A DNA stretch of 21,860 nucleotides from Burkholderia sp. (GTDB taxonomy: Bacteria > Pseudomonadota > Gammaproteobacteria > Burkholderiales > Burkholderiaceae): the NCBI GenBank assembly GCA_030151225.1, contig JASLEG010000307.1, positions 1 to 21,860 of the forward strand. The letters are read 5' to 3'. Below the pieces are notes generated by a model. The model worked only from the letters and a program-made list of their open reading frames with translations, was not told the DNA's origin and did no database searches. The translations under genes were made by a program, and so were the position numbers. Positions 14,779 through 21,860 of this stretch are shown piece by piece (position 1 is the first letter of the stretch; the number at the start of each line of letters is the position of its first letter).

Positions 14779-15678
14779 CTACCTCAGGTTCTTGTCGTTC
14801 CGGCACGCCGACACGGGCTTGAGCTTGCCGCCGAAAATCCTGACGATCCGCATCGCCTGCCGGTTGGTTTCGACGCTCAGGCAGCCGCAGGCGTCTCCCT
14901 TGTTCGTGGGCGGCATGCGATCGAAGCCTTCAGCATCGGGAAACGAGCCGGAACCCGAAGCGCCGACGATCTGCCAGGTACCATCGCGATCCTGCAAGGT
15001 CAGGCTCGACGGCATGTCGTTCTCGATCCAGCCGCAACGGAGCACGGCGGGGCCGTCGGATGCCAGCGCGCGCGACGTATCGGTCGGCGCCGTTTGCGCA
15101 TCCGGGGTGCCGGTGACGTCGGGCGTGGCCGACGCGGCCGTTGCCACCTCCGGCTGCACTGCCGGCCCGGCAGGGGGCTCGGCGGCGCTCGACGCAGGCT
15201 CGCCCCCCGTCAGTTGCCGGATCTCGTCGTGATCGGTCGTGTCCGGCGATGCCGCAGGCGTGGCATGGCATGTCGGGCTCTCCAGTTCGTGCATCCGGGC
15301 ATTCCCGGGGAAATCGTCATCCGGCAATTCGACCTCTCGTGACGAGAAGAGATGTCGAGAAAAGAAATTGGGACGCAGATCCCCGAGATAATCGGCGTGC
15401 TTGCGGAGCAGCGCCTGCAATTCGTCGTAATCGGCTTCCCCGTGACATTGCACGTAGGCCGCCTGTTTCTGTTTCAGCAATTCGAGTTTGGCTTCCTCGA
15501 GCGCGACCTTGCCGCGAATCAGCATGTCCCGACACTTCACGGACAGGTCGCCCGAACACTCCTGTCGGTATTCCATTGCGAGCTGGCTGTACTCGTAGCG
15601 CTTGCTGCACGCGGTCATCAGAAGACAGGTCAGGCCCACCGTGATCCCTATCGAGACGATCCTCTTGCTTGCGATCAT
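14779..15678 (-). CDS. Lipoprotein with C-terminal DUF4087-like domain
   Basis: This 299-residue protein has a lipoprotein signal: basic start MIASKR, a hydrophobic stretch, and lipobox LMTAC with Cys24 as the lipidated residue. It is therefore predicted to be membrane-anchored and exposed to the periplasm. Residues 30-115 are charged and helical with several Cys. Residues about 130-205 are a Pro/Ala/Thr-rich linker. Residues from about 210 (LRCGWIENDMP, DRDGTWQI, CGCLSVET, ACRNDKNL) resemble DUF4087, a small Cys-rich domain. I chose the ATG at 15678 because it gives the signal peptide; 15750 is also open but places it internally, and neither has a strong ribosome site. Function unknown. No operon partner is apparent. 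Confidence 0.7.
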   Translation of the reverse strand: MIASKRIVSIGITVGLTCLLMTACSKRYEYSQLAMEYRQECSGDLSVKCRDMLIRGKVALEEAKLELLKQKQAAYVQCHGEADYDELQALLRKHADYLGDLRPNFFSRHLFSSREVELPDDDFPGNARMHELESPTCHATPAASPDTTDHDEIRQLTGGEPASSAAEPPAGPAVQPEVATAASATPDVTGTPDAQTAPTDTSRALASDGPAVLRCGWIENDMPSSLTLQDRDGTWQIVGASGSGSFPDAEGFDRMPPTNKGDACGCLSVETNRQAMRIVRIFGGKLKPVSACRNDKNLR

Positions 15679-16247
15679 GTTCTGGTTGTTGTGTGGCGTC
15701 GACTGACGGGCGGCTACCCGATGCCGATCATTTTGAAGAAATGGCCCCATCTAGCGATCCCGCAATTCGCATCGAGCGCGTCGCCGGCCATGCCGAATGC
15801 GCACGTCGTGATCCCCGCATGCGCAAGCGGGTAAACGGCAATGAAAGCCAAAGCTTGAGATCCGGACCGAAGAAAACCGAATACGCCGCCAGCCATCGCT
15901 GCCGCGCCGAAAAAGCCCGGAACGCCACGACCTGCCCGCTCCCGACCCTGGCCGATTTCGGAAACGCGCGGCTTTCAGGGTTTGGGGGGGTGGGTCATGC
16001 CCGTGGATTGGGCCCACCCCATGACAGCCGGAGCCTGCCGATGCACCTGAATGCGCACGGCGCCGACACGATCCGATCGTGTAATGACACGCCCGCTTTT
16101 TCCAACGTACACTCCCGGGCAATTCATCAGGAAAAGACCCGGAGATCCATCTCCCACGCCATCGCGAAAACGGCCCGACCATCGCATCATGCGCCGTTCA
16201 TCCCGATCCTCGAAAATGCGCAACATCGCCGAATAAAACACATCGAC
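15679..16247. other. Intergenic stretch between two exported-protein genes
   Basis: I see no supportable gene in these 569 bases. GC and codon bias are lower than in the flanks. It holds a small hairpin CCCGC-atgcgcaa-GCGGG (15814-15831), and GGGGTGGG (15987-15994) with CCCACCCC (16013-16020). Neither has a T-run. It must contain the promoters of both flanking genes, but I cannot point to convincing hexamers. Confidence 0.4.
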
Positions 16248-16721
16248 ATGAAACGATTCCGCATCCTCGTCACGGGCCTCATGCTGATCTCCGGTGCCAC
16301 GATCGCGTCCGCGGAGGAAAGCAGCGGCAGCGCATGCCGCGCCAGCACGCCGCCGCAACTGGCCGGGCAACCCGCGCGCTGGCTCGGCCCCTGCGCGAGC
16401 GGCGCGGCCGACGGGCTGGGCGTGATGCGGGTCGGCACGGCTCAGCCGTATCGCTTCTTTCTCGGCGAAATGAAGGCCGGGCGGCCGGTGCGTGGATTGC
16501 TGAAGGTCGACGGCGGTTGGCAAACGCTCGGCCACGCCATCCCGCCATCGAAGCCGGAAGACGGCATCGATCCGGTCGCGCGAGACAACGACGCCATGTT
16601 CGAGCTCGGCGCCCGCGCCGCGCAGGCCACGGCGAAACGCTTCTCGGCGCAAGGCAATCGCCAATCGGCCGCCTATTACGAGCGGCTCGCCAGGGAGGTG
16701 ACCGACGGCATGCCCGAATAA
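16248..16721 (+). CDS. Small secreted protein with MORN-like segment
   Basis: This 157-residue protein has a clear Sec signal peptide: MKRFRILV, hydrophobic core TGLMLISGATI, and ASA cleavage after residue 22. The mature part has WLGPCASGAADGLGVMR, then FFLGEMKAGRPVRGLLKV, which resemble the G-x-C-x-G-x-x-x-G-x-G pattern of MORN-type repeats in exported proteins. The C-terminal 50 residues are helical (ELGARAAQATAKRFSAQ, SAAYYERLAREV). The ATG at 16248 is fixed by the signal peptide; there is no strong ribosome site. It is a single gene followed by a hairpin at 16741. I do not recognise a named family. Confidence 0.65.
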   Translation: MKRFRILVTGLMLISGATIASAEESSGSACRASTPPQLAGQPARWLGPCASGAADGLGVMRVGTAQPYRFFLGEMKAGRPVRGLLKVDGGWQTLGHAIPPSKPEDGIDPVARDNDAMFELGARAAQATAKRFSAQGNRQSAAYYERLAREVTDGMPE

Positions 16722-16740
16722 TCGGGCAACGACCGTCGGC

Positions 16741-16772
16741 TTCGTCGAATCGGATGAAACCGGTTCGACGAA
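16741..16772 (+). terminator. 13-bp stem-loop after the secreted-protein gene
   Basis: TTCGTCGAATCGG (16741-16753), loop ATGAAA, CCGGTTCGACGAA (16760-16772) form a 13-bp stem with one G-U pair, 19 nt past the stop codon. The position fits a terminator or 3'-end stabiliser, but no T-run follows on either strand. Confidence 0.45.
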
Positions 16773-16928
16773 AGACCGAATACCGGGCAGCATGCCGCAA
16801 CGACTCTTTCAGTCGTCCGGTTCACGCGCCTCGTTCCTGAGGAAACATCACGCCCGAAGCAAATCGCGCGATGGCATTGCCGCCTCGCGGAAATCGCCCG
16901 GCTCGGCGCCCGCCCCCGCAGGCGAGCC

Positions 16929-17825
16929 TCACACCCCGGGGTAATGCCCCGCAGCGATGTCCTCGAGCAGCGTCGAATGGGTCGGCACCCAGCCGAGCAG
17001 CGCACGCGTGTGCTCGCTCGACACCGGAATGTCCGCGCCGAAGAACAGGCTCATCCAGTCGAAGCGCGCCTGAGCCCGATCGGCCGGAATCGACTCGACC
17101 GGCACGCCCAGGAAGCGGCCCAGCCCGGCCGCGATCTCGCGGGCCTCGATCCCCTCCTCCGCCACGGCGTGCAGCACCGCGCCCTGCGCCGGCACCTTGT
17201 CGATCGCGAGGCGCACCAGCTTCGCGGCATCGAGCCGGTTCACGCCGGGCCAGCGGTTCTTGCCCTCGCCGATATAGGCCGACGCGCCGTGCTCGCGCGC
17301 GATCTTCGCCAGCACCGCCACGAAGCCGTGATCGCCGCCGGCACCGTGCACGGTCGGCGCGAAGCGCACCACGATCGGCCGGATGCCGCGCTCGGCGAGG
17401 CCCAGCGTGTAGGCCGCGTTGCCGAGGCGCGCATGGCCGCTCGCGTCGGGCATGTCGGCCTCGGTGCCGAGCCGCCCCGGGGCGAGCCCCAGCGTGCCCG
17501 ATGCGATCAGCAGCGCTGCGCCCGTGCCCTGCAGGACCTCCGCGAAGGTTTCGATCGCCGCGCGATCGGTCTGCGCGGCGGCCGCCATCTGCGAGAAGTC
17601 GTGGTTGTAGGCGAGATGCACCACGCCCTCGGCCTGCGCCGCCGCGGCGCGCAGGCTGGCCGTGTCGTCGAGGCTGCCACGCACTACCTCCGCGCCCAGC
17701 TCGCGGATCCGCGCCGCGGCCGCGTCGCTGCGCGCGAGCCCCAGCACCTGATGGCCCGCTTCGATCAACTCCGTGACGCTGGCCGAACCGATCCAGCCCG
17801 ATGCACCGGTGACGAGAACACGCAT
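16929..17825 (-). CDS. NAD-dependent epimerase/dehydratase-like extended SDR
   Basis: This 298-residue protein begins MRVLVTGASGWIGSASV, the TGxxGxxG nucleotide site of extended SDRs. It continues with an acidic/basic second strand (GLARSDAAAARI), VVHLAYNH, IASGTLG and VVRFAPTVHG. The usual YxxxK is not obvious: AAYTLGL stands near its place, so this is an atypical SDR of the kind annotated as NAD(P)-binding epimerase. AGAGGAG immediately upstream of the ATG at 17825 fixes the start. It is divergent from a TetR regulator with paired operators in the 84-bp gap, so it is very probably that regulator's target. The substrate is unknown. Confidence 0.85.
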   Translation of the reverse strand: MRVLVTGASGWIGSASVTELIEAGHQVLGLARSDAAAARIRELGAEVVRGSLDDTASLRAAAAQAEGVVHLAYNHDFSQMAAAAQTDRAAIETFAEVLQGTGAALLIASGTLGLAPGRLGTEADMPDASGHARLGNAAYTLGLAERGIRPIVVRFAPTVHGAGGDHGFVAVLAKIAREHGASAYIGEGKNRWPGVNRLDAAKLVRLAIDKVPAQGAVLHAVAEEGIEAREIAAGLGRFLGVPVESIPADRAQARFDWMSLFFGADIPVSSEHTRALLGWVPTHSTLLEDIAAGHYPGV

Positions 17826-17839
17826 GACGAACTCCTCTG

Positions 17840-17860
17840 TGATGTCATTAAGTGACATCA
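17840..17860. promoter_or_regulatory. TetR operator O1 (perfect 8-5-8 inverted repeat)
   Basis: TGATGTCA-TTAAG-TGACATCA is a perfect inverted repeat. It overlaps the predicted -10/start region of the epimerase promoter and lies 14 bp before its ATG, placed for repression. It shares its 8-5-8 layout with the site at 17872. Confidence 0.7.
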
Positions 17861-17890
17861 GTATAGCGATATGATGTCACACTGTGTCAA
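17860..17890 (-). promoter_or_regulatory. Predicted epimerase promoter
   Basis: Minus strand: TTGACA (17890-17885, perfect -35), 19-nt spacer, TATACT (17865-17860, five of six -10). The spacer is two bases longer than ideal. The promoter lies across both operators, so bound repressor would cover each hexamer. Confidence 0.45.
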
Positions 17891-17892
17891 CA
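17872..17892. promoter_or_regulatory. TetR operator O2 (imperfect 8-5-8 inverted repeat)
   Basis: TGATGTCA-CACTG-TGTCAACA repeats the O1 left arm exactly and the right arm with two mismatches, at the same spacing. Its centre is 32 bp from that of O1, about three helical turns, so both dimers would bind the same DNA face. It lies 18 bp before the tetR ATG, consistent with autorepression. Confidence 0.6.
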
Positions 17893-17909
17893 CTTTTCCG
17901 AGGTCGTTC

Positions 17910-18476
17910 ATGGGTCGTTGGGAACCCAATGCGGAGCAGCGCTTTCTGGTCGCCGCCATCGAGTTGTTCGCCGAGATCGGCTTCGAGGGCACCACCGTGG
18001 CCGCGATCGCGCAGCGCGCGGGGCTGACCGCGCGCACCTTCTTCCGCTATTTCGCGGACAAGCGCGAGGTGCTGTTCAAGGGCTCGGAGCAGTTGCAGAA
18101 CGGCATGGTAGGCGCGCTGGCCGCGGCGCCGGCCGGCGCCTCGCCGGTCGAGGCGGTGAGCGCGGCACTGGTGCAGGCGAGCGACTTCTTCAACGAGGAC
18201 CGGCGTGCCTACGCGCGCATTCGCTACGCGGTGATCGCGGCGAACCCGGAGCTGCACGAACGGGAGCTGATCAAGCTCGCGACGCTGTCGGCCGCGCTGG
18301 CCCAGGCCCTGCGCGAGCGCGGTGTGCCGGAGCCCGACGCGAGCCTCGCGGCGGAGGCCGGGATCGCGGTGTTTCGCGTGGCCTTCGCGCAATGGATGAA
18401 CGAATCGGAGCGGCGCAGCTTCGCCGAGCTCGCGCGGGCCTCGCTCGCGCGGCTGGGGGCGTTGACGGCCGGGTGA
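17910..18476 (+). CDS. TetR-family transcriptional regulator
   Basis: This 188-residue regulator has an N-terminal three-helix DNA-binding domain: AEQRFLVAAIELFAEIGFEG, TTVAAIAQRAGLTARTFFRY and FADKREVLF, the standard TetR pattern. The ligand domain is alpha-helical with no recognisable motif. The ATG at 17910 has GAGG upstream; an earlier in-frame ATG at 17871 falls inside operator O2 and is rejected. It faces away from the epimerase gene and both share the operator pair, so it probably represses both until a small hydrophobic or electrophilic ligand binds. The ligand is unknown. Confidence 0.9.
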   Translation: MGRWEPNAEQRFLVAAIELFAEIGFEGTTVAAIAQRAGLTARTFFRYFADKREVLFKGSEQLQNGMVGALAAAPAGASPVEAVSAALVQASDFFNEDRRAYARIRYAVIAANPELHERELIKLATLSAALAQALRERGVPEPDASLAAEAGIAVFRVAFAQWMNESERRSFAELARASLARLGALTAG

Positions 18477-18477
18477 G

Positions 18478-18996
18478 GCGCCAGGCGCGGCCGCTGCATT
18501 GGCGAATTGCGGCGCGAGCGCACGGCGATCGGCCTCCCAGCGGGTCCACGCGTCGCCGTCGTGCAGCGTCGGGATCGTCACCAGTTCGCCCGCGTCGAGT
18601 CCCGCCAGCGCGGCATCCACCAGCACCGCGGCCGACATCGTGCTGGCCGCCTCCTTCTGCTTCGCGTAGCCGGCCACGTCCCAGAACTCGGTGGCCTAGG
18701 ATTTCGAAGCACTGTACACGCCGTTCAGCATTTCCACCGCGATGCCCACCACCGAAGCGATGTTGACGATGGTGCCCGTGCCGCGCTCGACGGATCGACG
18801 CGACCGAGCCCACGCCCGCGTTGTTGGCCAGCATCGTGATGCGAGTGTCCCCGCGCAAAACGCATTCGACCTTCGCGAGCGCGGCCTTGTCGTTGAGGTC
18901 GGCGGGCAGCGTCTCGATCGCGCGGCCCGTTTCGGCCGCGAGGCCGCGCCGCGACAGCGAATCGTCGGCGCCGCTGCCGAGCAGGGTGACGATCAT
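18478..18996 (-). pseudogene. Short-chain dehydrogenase with two internal deletions
   Basis: In order on the minus strand: AIETLPADLNDKAALAKVE, MLANNAGVGSVASI, then a deletion and frame change to GTGTIVNIASVVGIAVEMLN, GVYSASKS, a TAG, then ATEFWDVAGYAKQKEAAS, VDAALAGLDAGELVTIP and TRWEADRRALAPQFANAA. This is an ordinary SDR with NNAG and YSASK, but about 40 residues are missing after GVGSVASI and about 30 after YSASKS. The N-terminal nucleotide-binding motif is also gone. Its 3' end meets the tetR stop. It is dead. Confidence 0.75.
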
Positions 18997-19200
18997 GCGT
19001 GCAGCTCCCGGGGCGCATCGGCGCGCATGCCGAACCGCACCTGCGACCCGGCCTCGCGGGCGCAACCCAGCGCGTCCGCGTACGTGTCGCAGGCGAACAC
19101 GTGCAGGCTCAGGCCGCTGCCCGAGAACGCCGAGGCCGCTACCGGCTGGCCCGGCTGCACCGCAAGATGGCGCCGGCGCGCATGGTGCGCCACGCTCGCA
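18993..19200 (-). pseudogene. Unidentified coding scrap upstream of the SDR relic
   Basis: The frame PVAASAFSGSGLSLHVFACD, then YADALGCAREAGSQVRFGMR ends at a TGA that overlaps the ATG at 18996 (ATGA). Third codon positions are almost all G or C, so it was once protein-coding. The VFACDxYADAL...EAGSQVRFG pattern is faintly like the end of a glyoxalase/VOC domain, but I would not name it. No start is visible. Confidence 0.35.
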
Positions 19201-19207
19201 TCGTCGT

Positions 19208-19241
19208 CGTAGACGCCTGCGCGAGATACCTCGTGCAGGCG
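19208..19241 (-). terminator. 15-bp hairpin downstream of the isomerase operon
   Basis: AGACGCCTGCGCGAG (19208-19222), loop ATAC, CTCGTGCAGGCGTCT (19227-19241) pair over 15 bp with a single mismatch that is G-U in the plus-strand RNA and A-C in the minus-strand RNA. It lies about 45 nt past the stop of the minus-strand operon and is the strongest hairpin I found. T-runs are poor on the minus side and slightly better (TCTTCCTT) on the plus side. Confidence 0.6.
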
Positions 19242-19285
19242 TCTTCCTTGAATGGGCCGTATCGGTGAGCGCCGGCCTTCGAGGC

Positions 19286-20176
19286 TCAGCAAACGTCGGT
19301 CAGGGCTTCCGCGCAACGCTGCAGCACCGCGTCGGGTGCCGTTTTCCACCAGTGATCGCGCGAGAAGATTTCCACTTCGGCCAGGCCACGGAAACCCGCC
19401 GCCTCCACGCAACGCCGAATCCCGGCGAGATCCACCACGCCCTCGCCCATCATGCCGCGATCGAGCAGCATGTCGCGGGTGTCGCGCAACCAGTCGGACA
19501 GATGGAATGCCAGCAGGCGTCCCTCGGCGCCGATCCCGGCAAGCGACGCTTCGAGCAGCGGATCCCACCAGCAATGGTAGATATCGGCGGCAATGCCGAG
19601 CCAGCGCATGCCCTCCGGCTCGAGCGAGCGGCACATCGCGAGCGCCTGTGCCAGCGTGCAGACCACCGAGCGATCCGCCGCATACATCGGATGCAGCGGC
19701 TCGATCGCGAGCGGCACGCCGACCTCGCGCGCATGCTCGAGCAGGCCGGCGATCCCGTCACCGACCTGCGCGCGCGCGGCCGTCAAATCGCGGCTTCCCT
19801 CGCTCAGGCCGCCCACCACCATCACGAAGCAGCGCGCCTCCAGCAACGCGGCCTGATCGAGCGCGCGCCGGTTCGCGTCGAGCGCCGCACGACGTTCGGC
19901 CTCGGTGGGCGCCGGGAAATATGTCGAGCGGCAATAACCGGTCACCACCAGACCAAGCGCCCGAATCTGCGCCGCGATCGCCCGGGCATCGGCCGCGTCG
20001 AGCTCATGCCGCCACGGCGCAATGCCGCCGAATCCCGCGCGCGCGATCCGGTCCACCGTCACGGCAAGCGGCTCGCGGTGCCCCAGCGTGGCGGTATTGA
20101 TCGCGCAGCGCTCGAGCGTCAGCGGCACGAACGGCAACGGCTCGCCGCGCGCCGCCCGACTCGCGCGCGGCGTCAT
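19286..20176 (-). CDS. Sugar phosphate isomerase/epimerase-like TIM-barrel protein
   Basis: This 296-residue protein is of the xylose-isomerase-like TIM-barrel (AP_endonuc_2) family, which includes IolE/IolI and 3-keto sugar epimerases. Likely metal ligands in the usual Glu-Asp-His-Glu order are Glu159 (LAIEPLHP), Asp198 (AADIYHCWWDP), His225 (AFHLSDW) and Glu269 (LAEVEIFS). CWWDP is a typical substrate-pocket loop. Its ATG at 20176 overlaps the TGA of the DUF993 gene (ATGA), so the two are translationally coupled. It is the last gene of the operon, followed by a hairpin. It probably isomerises or epimerises the operon's sugar-like substrate; which one cannot be told. Confidence 0.85.
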   Translation of the reverse strand: MTPRASRAARGEPLPFVPLTLERCAINTATLGHREPLAVTVDRIARAGFGGIAPWRHELDAADARAIAAQIRALGLVVTGYCRSTYFPAPTEAERRAALDANRRALDQAALLEARCFVMVVGGLSEGSRDLTAARAQVGDGIAGLLEHAREVGVPLAIEPLHPMYAADRSVVCTLAQALAMCRSLEPEGMRWLGIAADIYHCWWDPLLEASLAGIGAEGRLLAFHLSDWLRDTRDMLLDRGMMGEGVVDLAGIRRCVEAAGFRGLAEVEIFSRDHWWKTAPDAVLQRCAEALTDVC

Positions 20177-21333
20177 GCGATCCCGAACGTGGCCATCACG
20201 CCGCGCATGCGGCTGACGGCGAGCTCGGGCTCCCGCAACAGGTTGGCCTGATCCGCCAGCCGGAACACGTCCGCCAGATAGCGCGGCGGGCGCATGCCGT
20301 GATGCCCGCCCAGCATGAACGGATGCGGCTGGAAACCGTTCAGGTAGGCCAGAAACACCACGCCCGTCTTGTAGTACTGCGTCGGTGTGCGAAAGATGTG
20401 GCGCGACAGCGGCACGGTCGGTTCGAGCAGGGCACGGTATCGGGCCGAATCCCCGGCGGCCAGCGCCGCGAGCGCCTGCGAGGCAGCCGGCGCGATGGCA
20501 TCGAAGATGCCGAGCAGCGCATGCGAATGGCCCGTCTCGTCACCCTCGATCAGTTCCGGATAATTGAAGTCGTCACCGGTGTACATGCGCACCGAGGCGG
20601 GCAGACGCCGACGGAATGCGACCTCCCTGCCCGCGTCGAGCAGCGAAATCTTGATGCCGTCGATGCGGCCGGCATGCGCCTCGATGATCGACACGCACAC
20701 GTCGGCCGCCTCGGCAAACCCGGCGTGCCCCCAGTAGCCGGCCAGCGCGGGATCGAAGGCCTCGCCGAGCCAGTGCAGGATCACCGGCGCGTCGCACATC
20801 GCGAGCACCTCGCCGTACACCCGCGCGTAGTCGTCCGGCGATTGCGCCACCCGCGCGAGCGCGCGACTGGCCATCAGGATGATGCGGCCGCCCACGCGCT
20901 GCACGGCCTCGATCTGCTCGCCGTACGCGCGCACCACGTCGTCGCAGGAGCGCGCGTCGCGCGGGTCGAGATGATCGGTGCCGCAGCCGGAGGCGATCCG
21001 CGCGCCCGGCAGATCGCGCGTGGCGTCGAGCGTGCGGCCGATCAGCTCGAGCGCCTGCGGCCACGACAGGCCCATGCCGCGTTGCGCCGTATCCATCGCC
21101 TCGGCGATGCCGAGCCCCTGCCCGATCAGGTAGCGTCGATAGTCGAGCGTGCGCTCCCAGTCGATGGCGGCCGGCTCGTTCAGCTCGCCGCTGGCGAGCG
21201 GATCGGCCACCACGTGGGCCGCCGAATAGGCGATCCGGTTGAACGGCGCGGCCGGCGTGACTGGCGGCAGCGGCGTGCCGCGCATGGAATAGGTTTCGAT
21301 GCCGCCGGAGCGGCCGGGAAGCGGGATGTGCAT
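20173..21333 (-). CDS. DUF993 family protein (dihydrodipicolinate-synthase-like barrel)
   Basis: This 386-residue protein belongs to DUF993, a DapA-like TIM-barrel family with no settled function. Visible blocks are NRIAYSAAHVVADPLA, DWERTLDYRRYLIGQGLGIA, AMDTAQRGMGLSWPQ, PVILHWLGEAFDP, GIKISLLD, MYTGDDFNYPELI and GHHGMRPPRYLADVF. Lys228 in DGIKISL stands where the Schiff-base lysine of dihydrodipicolinate synthase and N-acetylneuraminate lyase lies, so an aldolase or lyase reaction is plausible. That is inference. It starts 8 nt after the SDR stop and overlaps the isomerase start by ATGA, so all three are co-translated. The ATG at 21333 is selected by fit to the family start. Confidence 0.85.
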   Translation of the reverse strand: MHIPLPGRSGGIETYSMRGTPLPPVTPAAPFNRIAYSAAHVVADPLASGELNEPAAIDWERTLDYRRYLIGQGLGIAEAMDTAQRGMGLSWPQALELIGRTLDATRDLPGARIASGCGTDHLDPRDARSCDDVVRAYGEQIEAVQRVGGRIILMASRALARVAQSPDDYARVYGEVLAMCDAPVILHWLGEAFDPALAGYWGHAGFAEAADVCVSIIEAHAGRIDGIKISLLDAGREVAFRRRLPASVRMYTGDDFNYPELIEGDETGHSHALLGIFDAIAPAASQALAALAAGDSARYRALLEPTVPLSRHIFRTPTQYYKTGVVFLAYLNGFQPHPFMLGGHHGMRPPRYLADVFRLADQANLLREPELAVSRMRGVMATFGIA

Positions 21334-21341
21334 GATCGGAT

Positions 21342-21860
21342 TCAGAATTTTTGAACGAGAAGCCCGCCATCGACGCGAATCGCCTGGCCGGCGCTGTAGG
21401 GCAGCCCGCCGGTCGCGCAGGTGGCCACGACGCGCGCCACTTCGTCGGGCGTGCCCCAGCGGCCGACGGCCGTGCCGCCGCCCTCGAGCAGCGTGTCGTA
21501 GCGCGACGCCGAGGGCGCCGTCATTTCGGTCGAGATCAGGCCCGGCTGGATTTCGTAGACGGACACGCCGAATTCGGCGAGCCGCAGCGAGAACAGCGTG
21601 GTGCCCATCGAGAGCGCGGCCTTCGAGACGCAGTACTCGCCACGCGCGACCGAGGCGGCCACGGCGTTCGACGAGGTGATCGTGACGATCGACCGCGCGA
21701 CGGGCCCGGCACCGCGCGCCGCCGCGACCCGCCGGCCGAACGCCTGCATCAGGAAGAAGGTGCCGCGGGTATTGATGCGCACGCAACGATCGAAGCTCTC
21801 GGGCGTCACGTCGAGCAGGTCCCCGCGCGACAGCACCGACACGCCGGCGTTGTTGACCAG
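21342..21860 (-). CDS. SDR oxidoreductase (3-ketoacyl-ACP-reductase-like), N-terminus beyond the right edge
   Basis: The 172 visible residues begin LVNNAGVSVLS (NNAG motif) and continue INTRGTFFLMQAFG, VTITSSNAV with the catalytic Ser, YCVSKAALSMG (Tyr and Lys), VYEIQPGLISTEMT, RWGTPDEVARVV and the C-terminal GQAIRVDGGL. The nucleotide-binding TGxxxGIG lies outside. It is a classical SDR of the FabG-like kind. It is followed after 8 nt by the DUF993 gene and is the first visible gene of this operon; more genes may lie to the right. It probably oxidises a hydroxyl group of the pathway's polyol or sugar substrate. Confidence 0.9.
   Translation of the reverse strand: MVNNAGVSVLSRGDLLDVTPESFDRCVRINTRGTFFLMQAFGRRVAAARGAGPVARSIVTITSSNAVAASVARGEYCVSKAALSMGTTLFSLRLAEFGVSVYEIQPGLISTEMTAPSASRYDTLLEGGGTAVGRWGTPDEVARVVATCATGGLPYSAGQAIRVDGGLLVQKF

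Noticed and set aside
15814..15831. CCCGC-N8-GCGGG as a member of a dispersed repeat family
   Set aside because: It is short, only one copy was noticed in the window, and the flanks do not match a known repeat well enough to call.
15987..16020. GGGGTGGG...CCCACCCC inverted repeat as a terminator
   Set aside because: It has an 18-nt loop, lacks a T-run and does not follow a stop codon.
1..21860. CRISPR arrays, rRNA and tRNA genes
   Set aside because: No regularly spaced repeats, no rRNA-like conserved stretches and no cloverleaf-type sequences were noticed; a covariance-model scan would be decisive.

Overview
The window is high-GC DNA with strongly G/C-biased third codon positions, and its gene families look like those of a plant-associated Burkholderia (B. 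gladioli/glumae/plantarii type). That genus call is inference from protein style, GC bias and a PIP/hrpII-type promoter; there is no rRNA or marker gene here to prove it. No rRNA, tRNA or CRISPR array was seen.

Layout. (1) 1-960 is an insertion-sequence pile: the 5' end of an IS256-family element that leaves the window on the left, a C-terminal scrap of an IS110-family transposase and a C-terminal scrap of an IS3-family OrfB. (2) 969-3000 holds a nitrilase and a divergent LysR regulator with a T-N11-A box between them. (3) 3262-4785 is a 14-helix DHA2-type multidrug exporter. (4) 4799-6755 is the most interesting unit: a textbook PIP box (TTCGC-N15-TTCGC, then 31 nt, then a YANNNT -10) in front of a 582-residue AAA+ protein with a disordered N-terminus, two hydrophobic segments and altered Walker motifs. 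It is a candidate type III secretion regulon member or effector. (5) 6781-11106 (minus) is a probable four-gene sugar-acid operon: GntR/FadR regulator, SDR dehydrogenase, MFS importer and RspA/ManD-type dehydratase, with a promoter and a perfect 12-bp palindrome in front of the regulator.

(6) 11.3-14.7 kb is a gene graveyard. Truncated and frameshifted pieces of an AspT-like exchanger, an unidentified protein, an ADP-ribosylglycohydrolase, an F420-reductase-like oxidoreductase, an inositol monophosphatase family protein and a LysR regulator lie end to end, with one intact small YwqK-like MORN protein among them. (7) 14779-16721 holds a DUF4087-type lipoprotein and a small secreted protein, separated by a 570-bp gap. 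(8) 16929-18476 is an NAD-dependent epimerase divergent from a TetR regulator, with two operators of identical geometry between them. (9) 18478-19200 is another decayed stretch: an SDR with internal deletions and a coding scrap. (10) 19286-21860 (minus) is a tight SDR / DUF993 / sugar-phosphate-isomerase-like operon that continues beyond the right edge and ends in a strong hairpin.

Overall this is an accessory region: three or four intact metabolic cassettes, each with its own regulator, one probable virulence-regulon gene, and two stretches of advanced gene decay.
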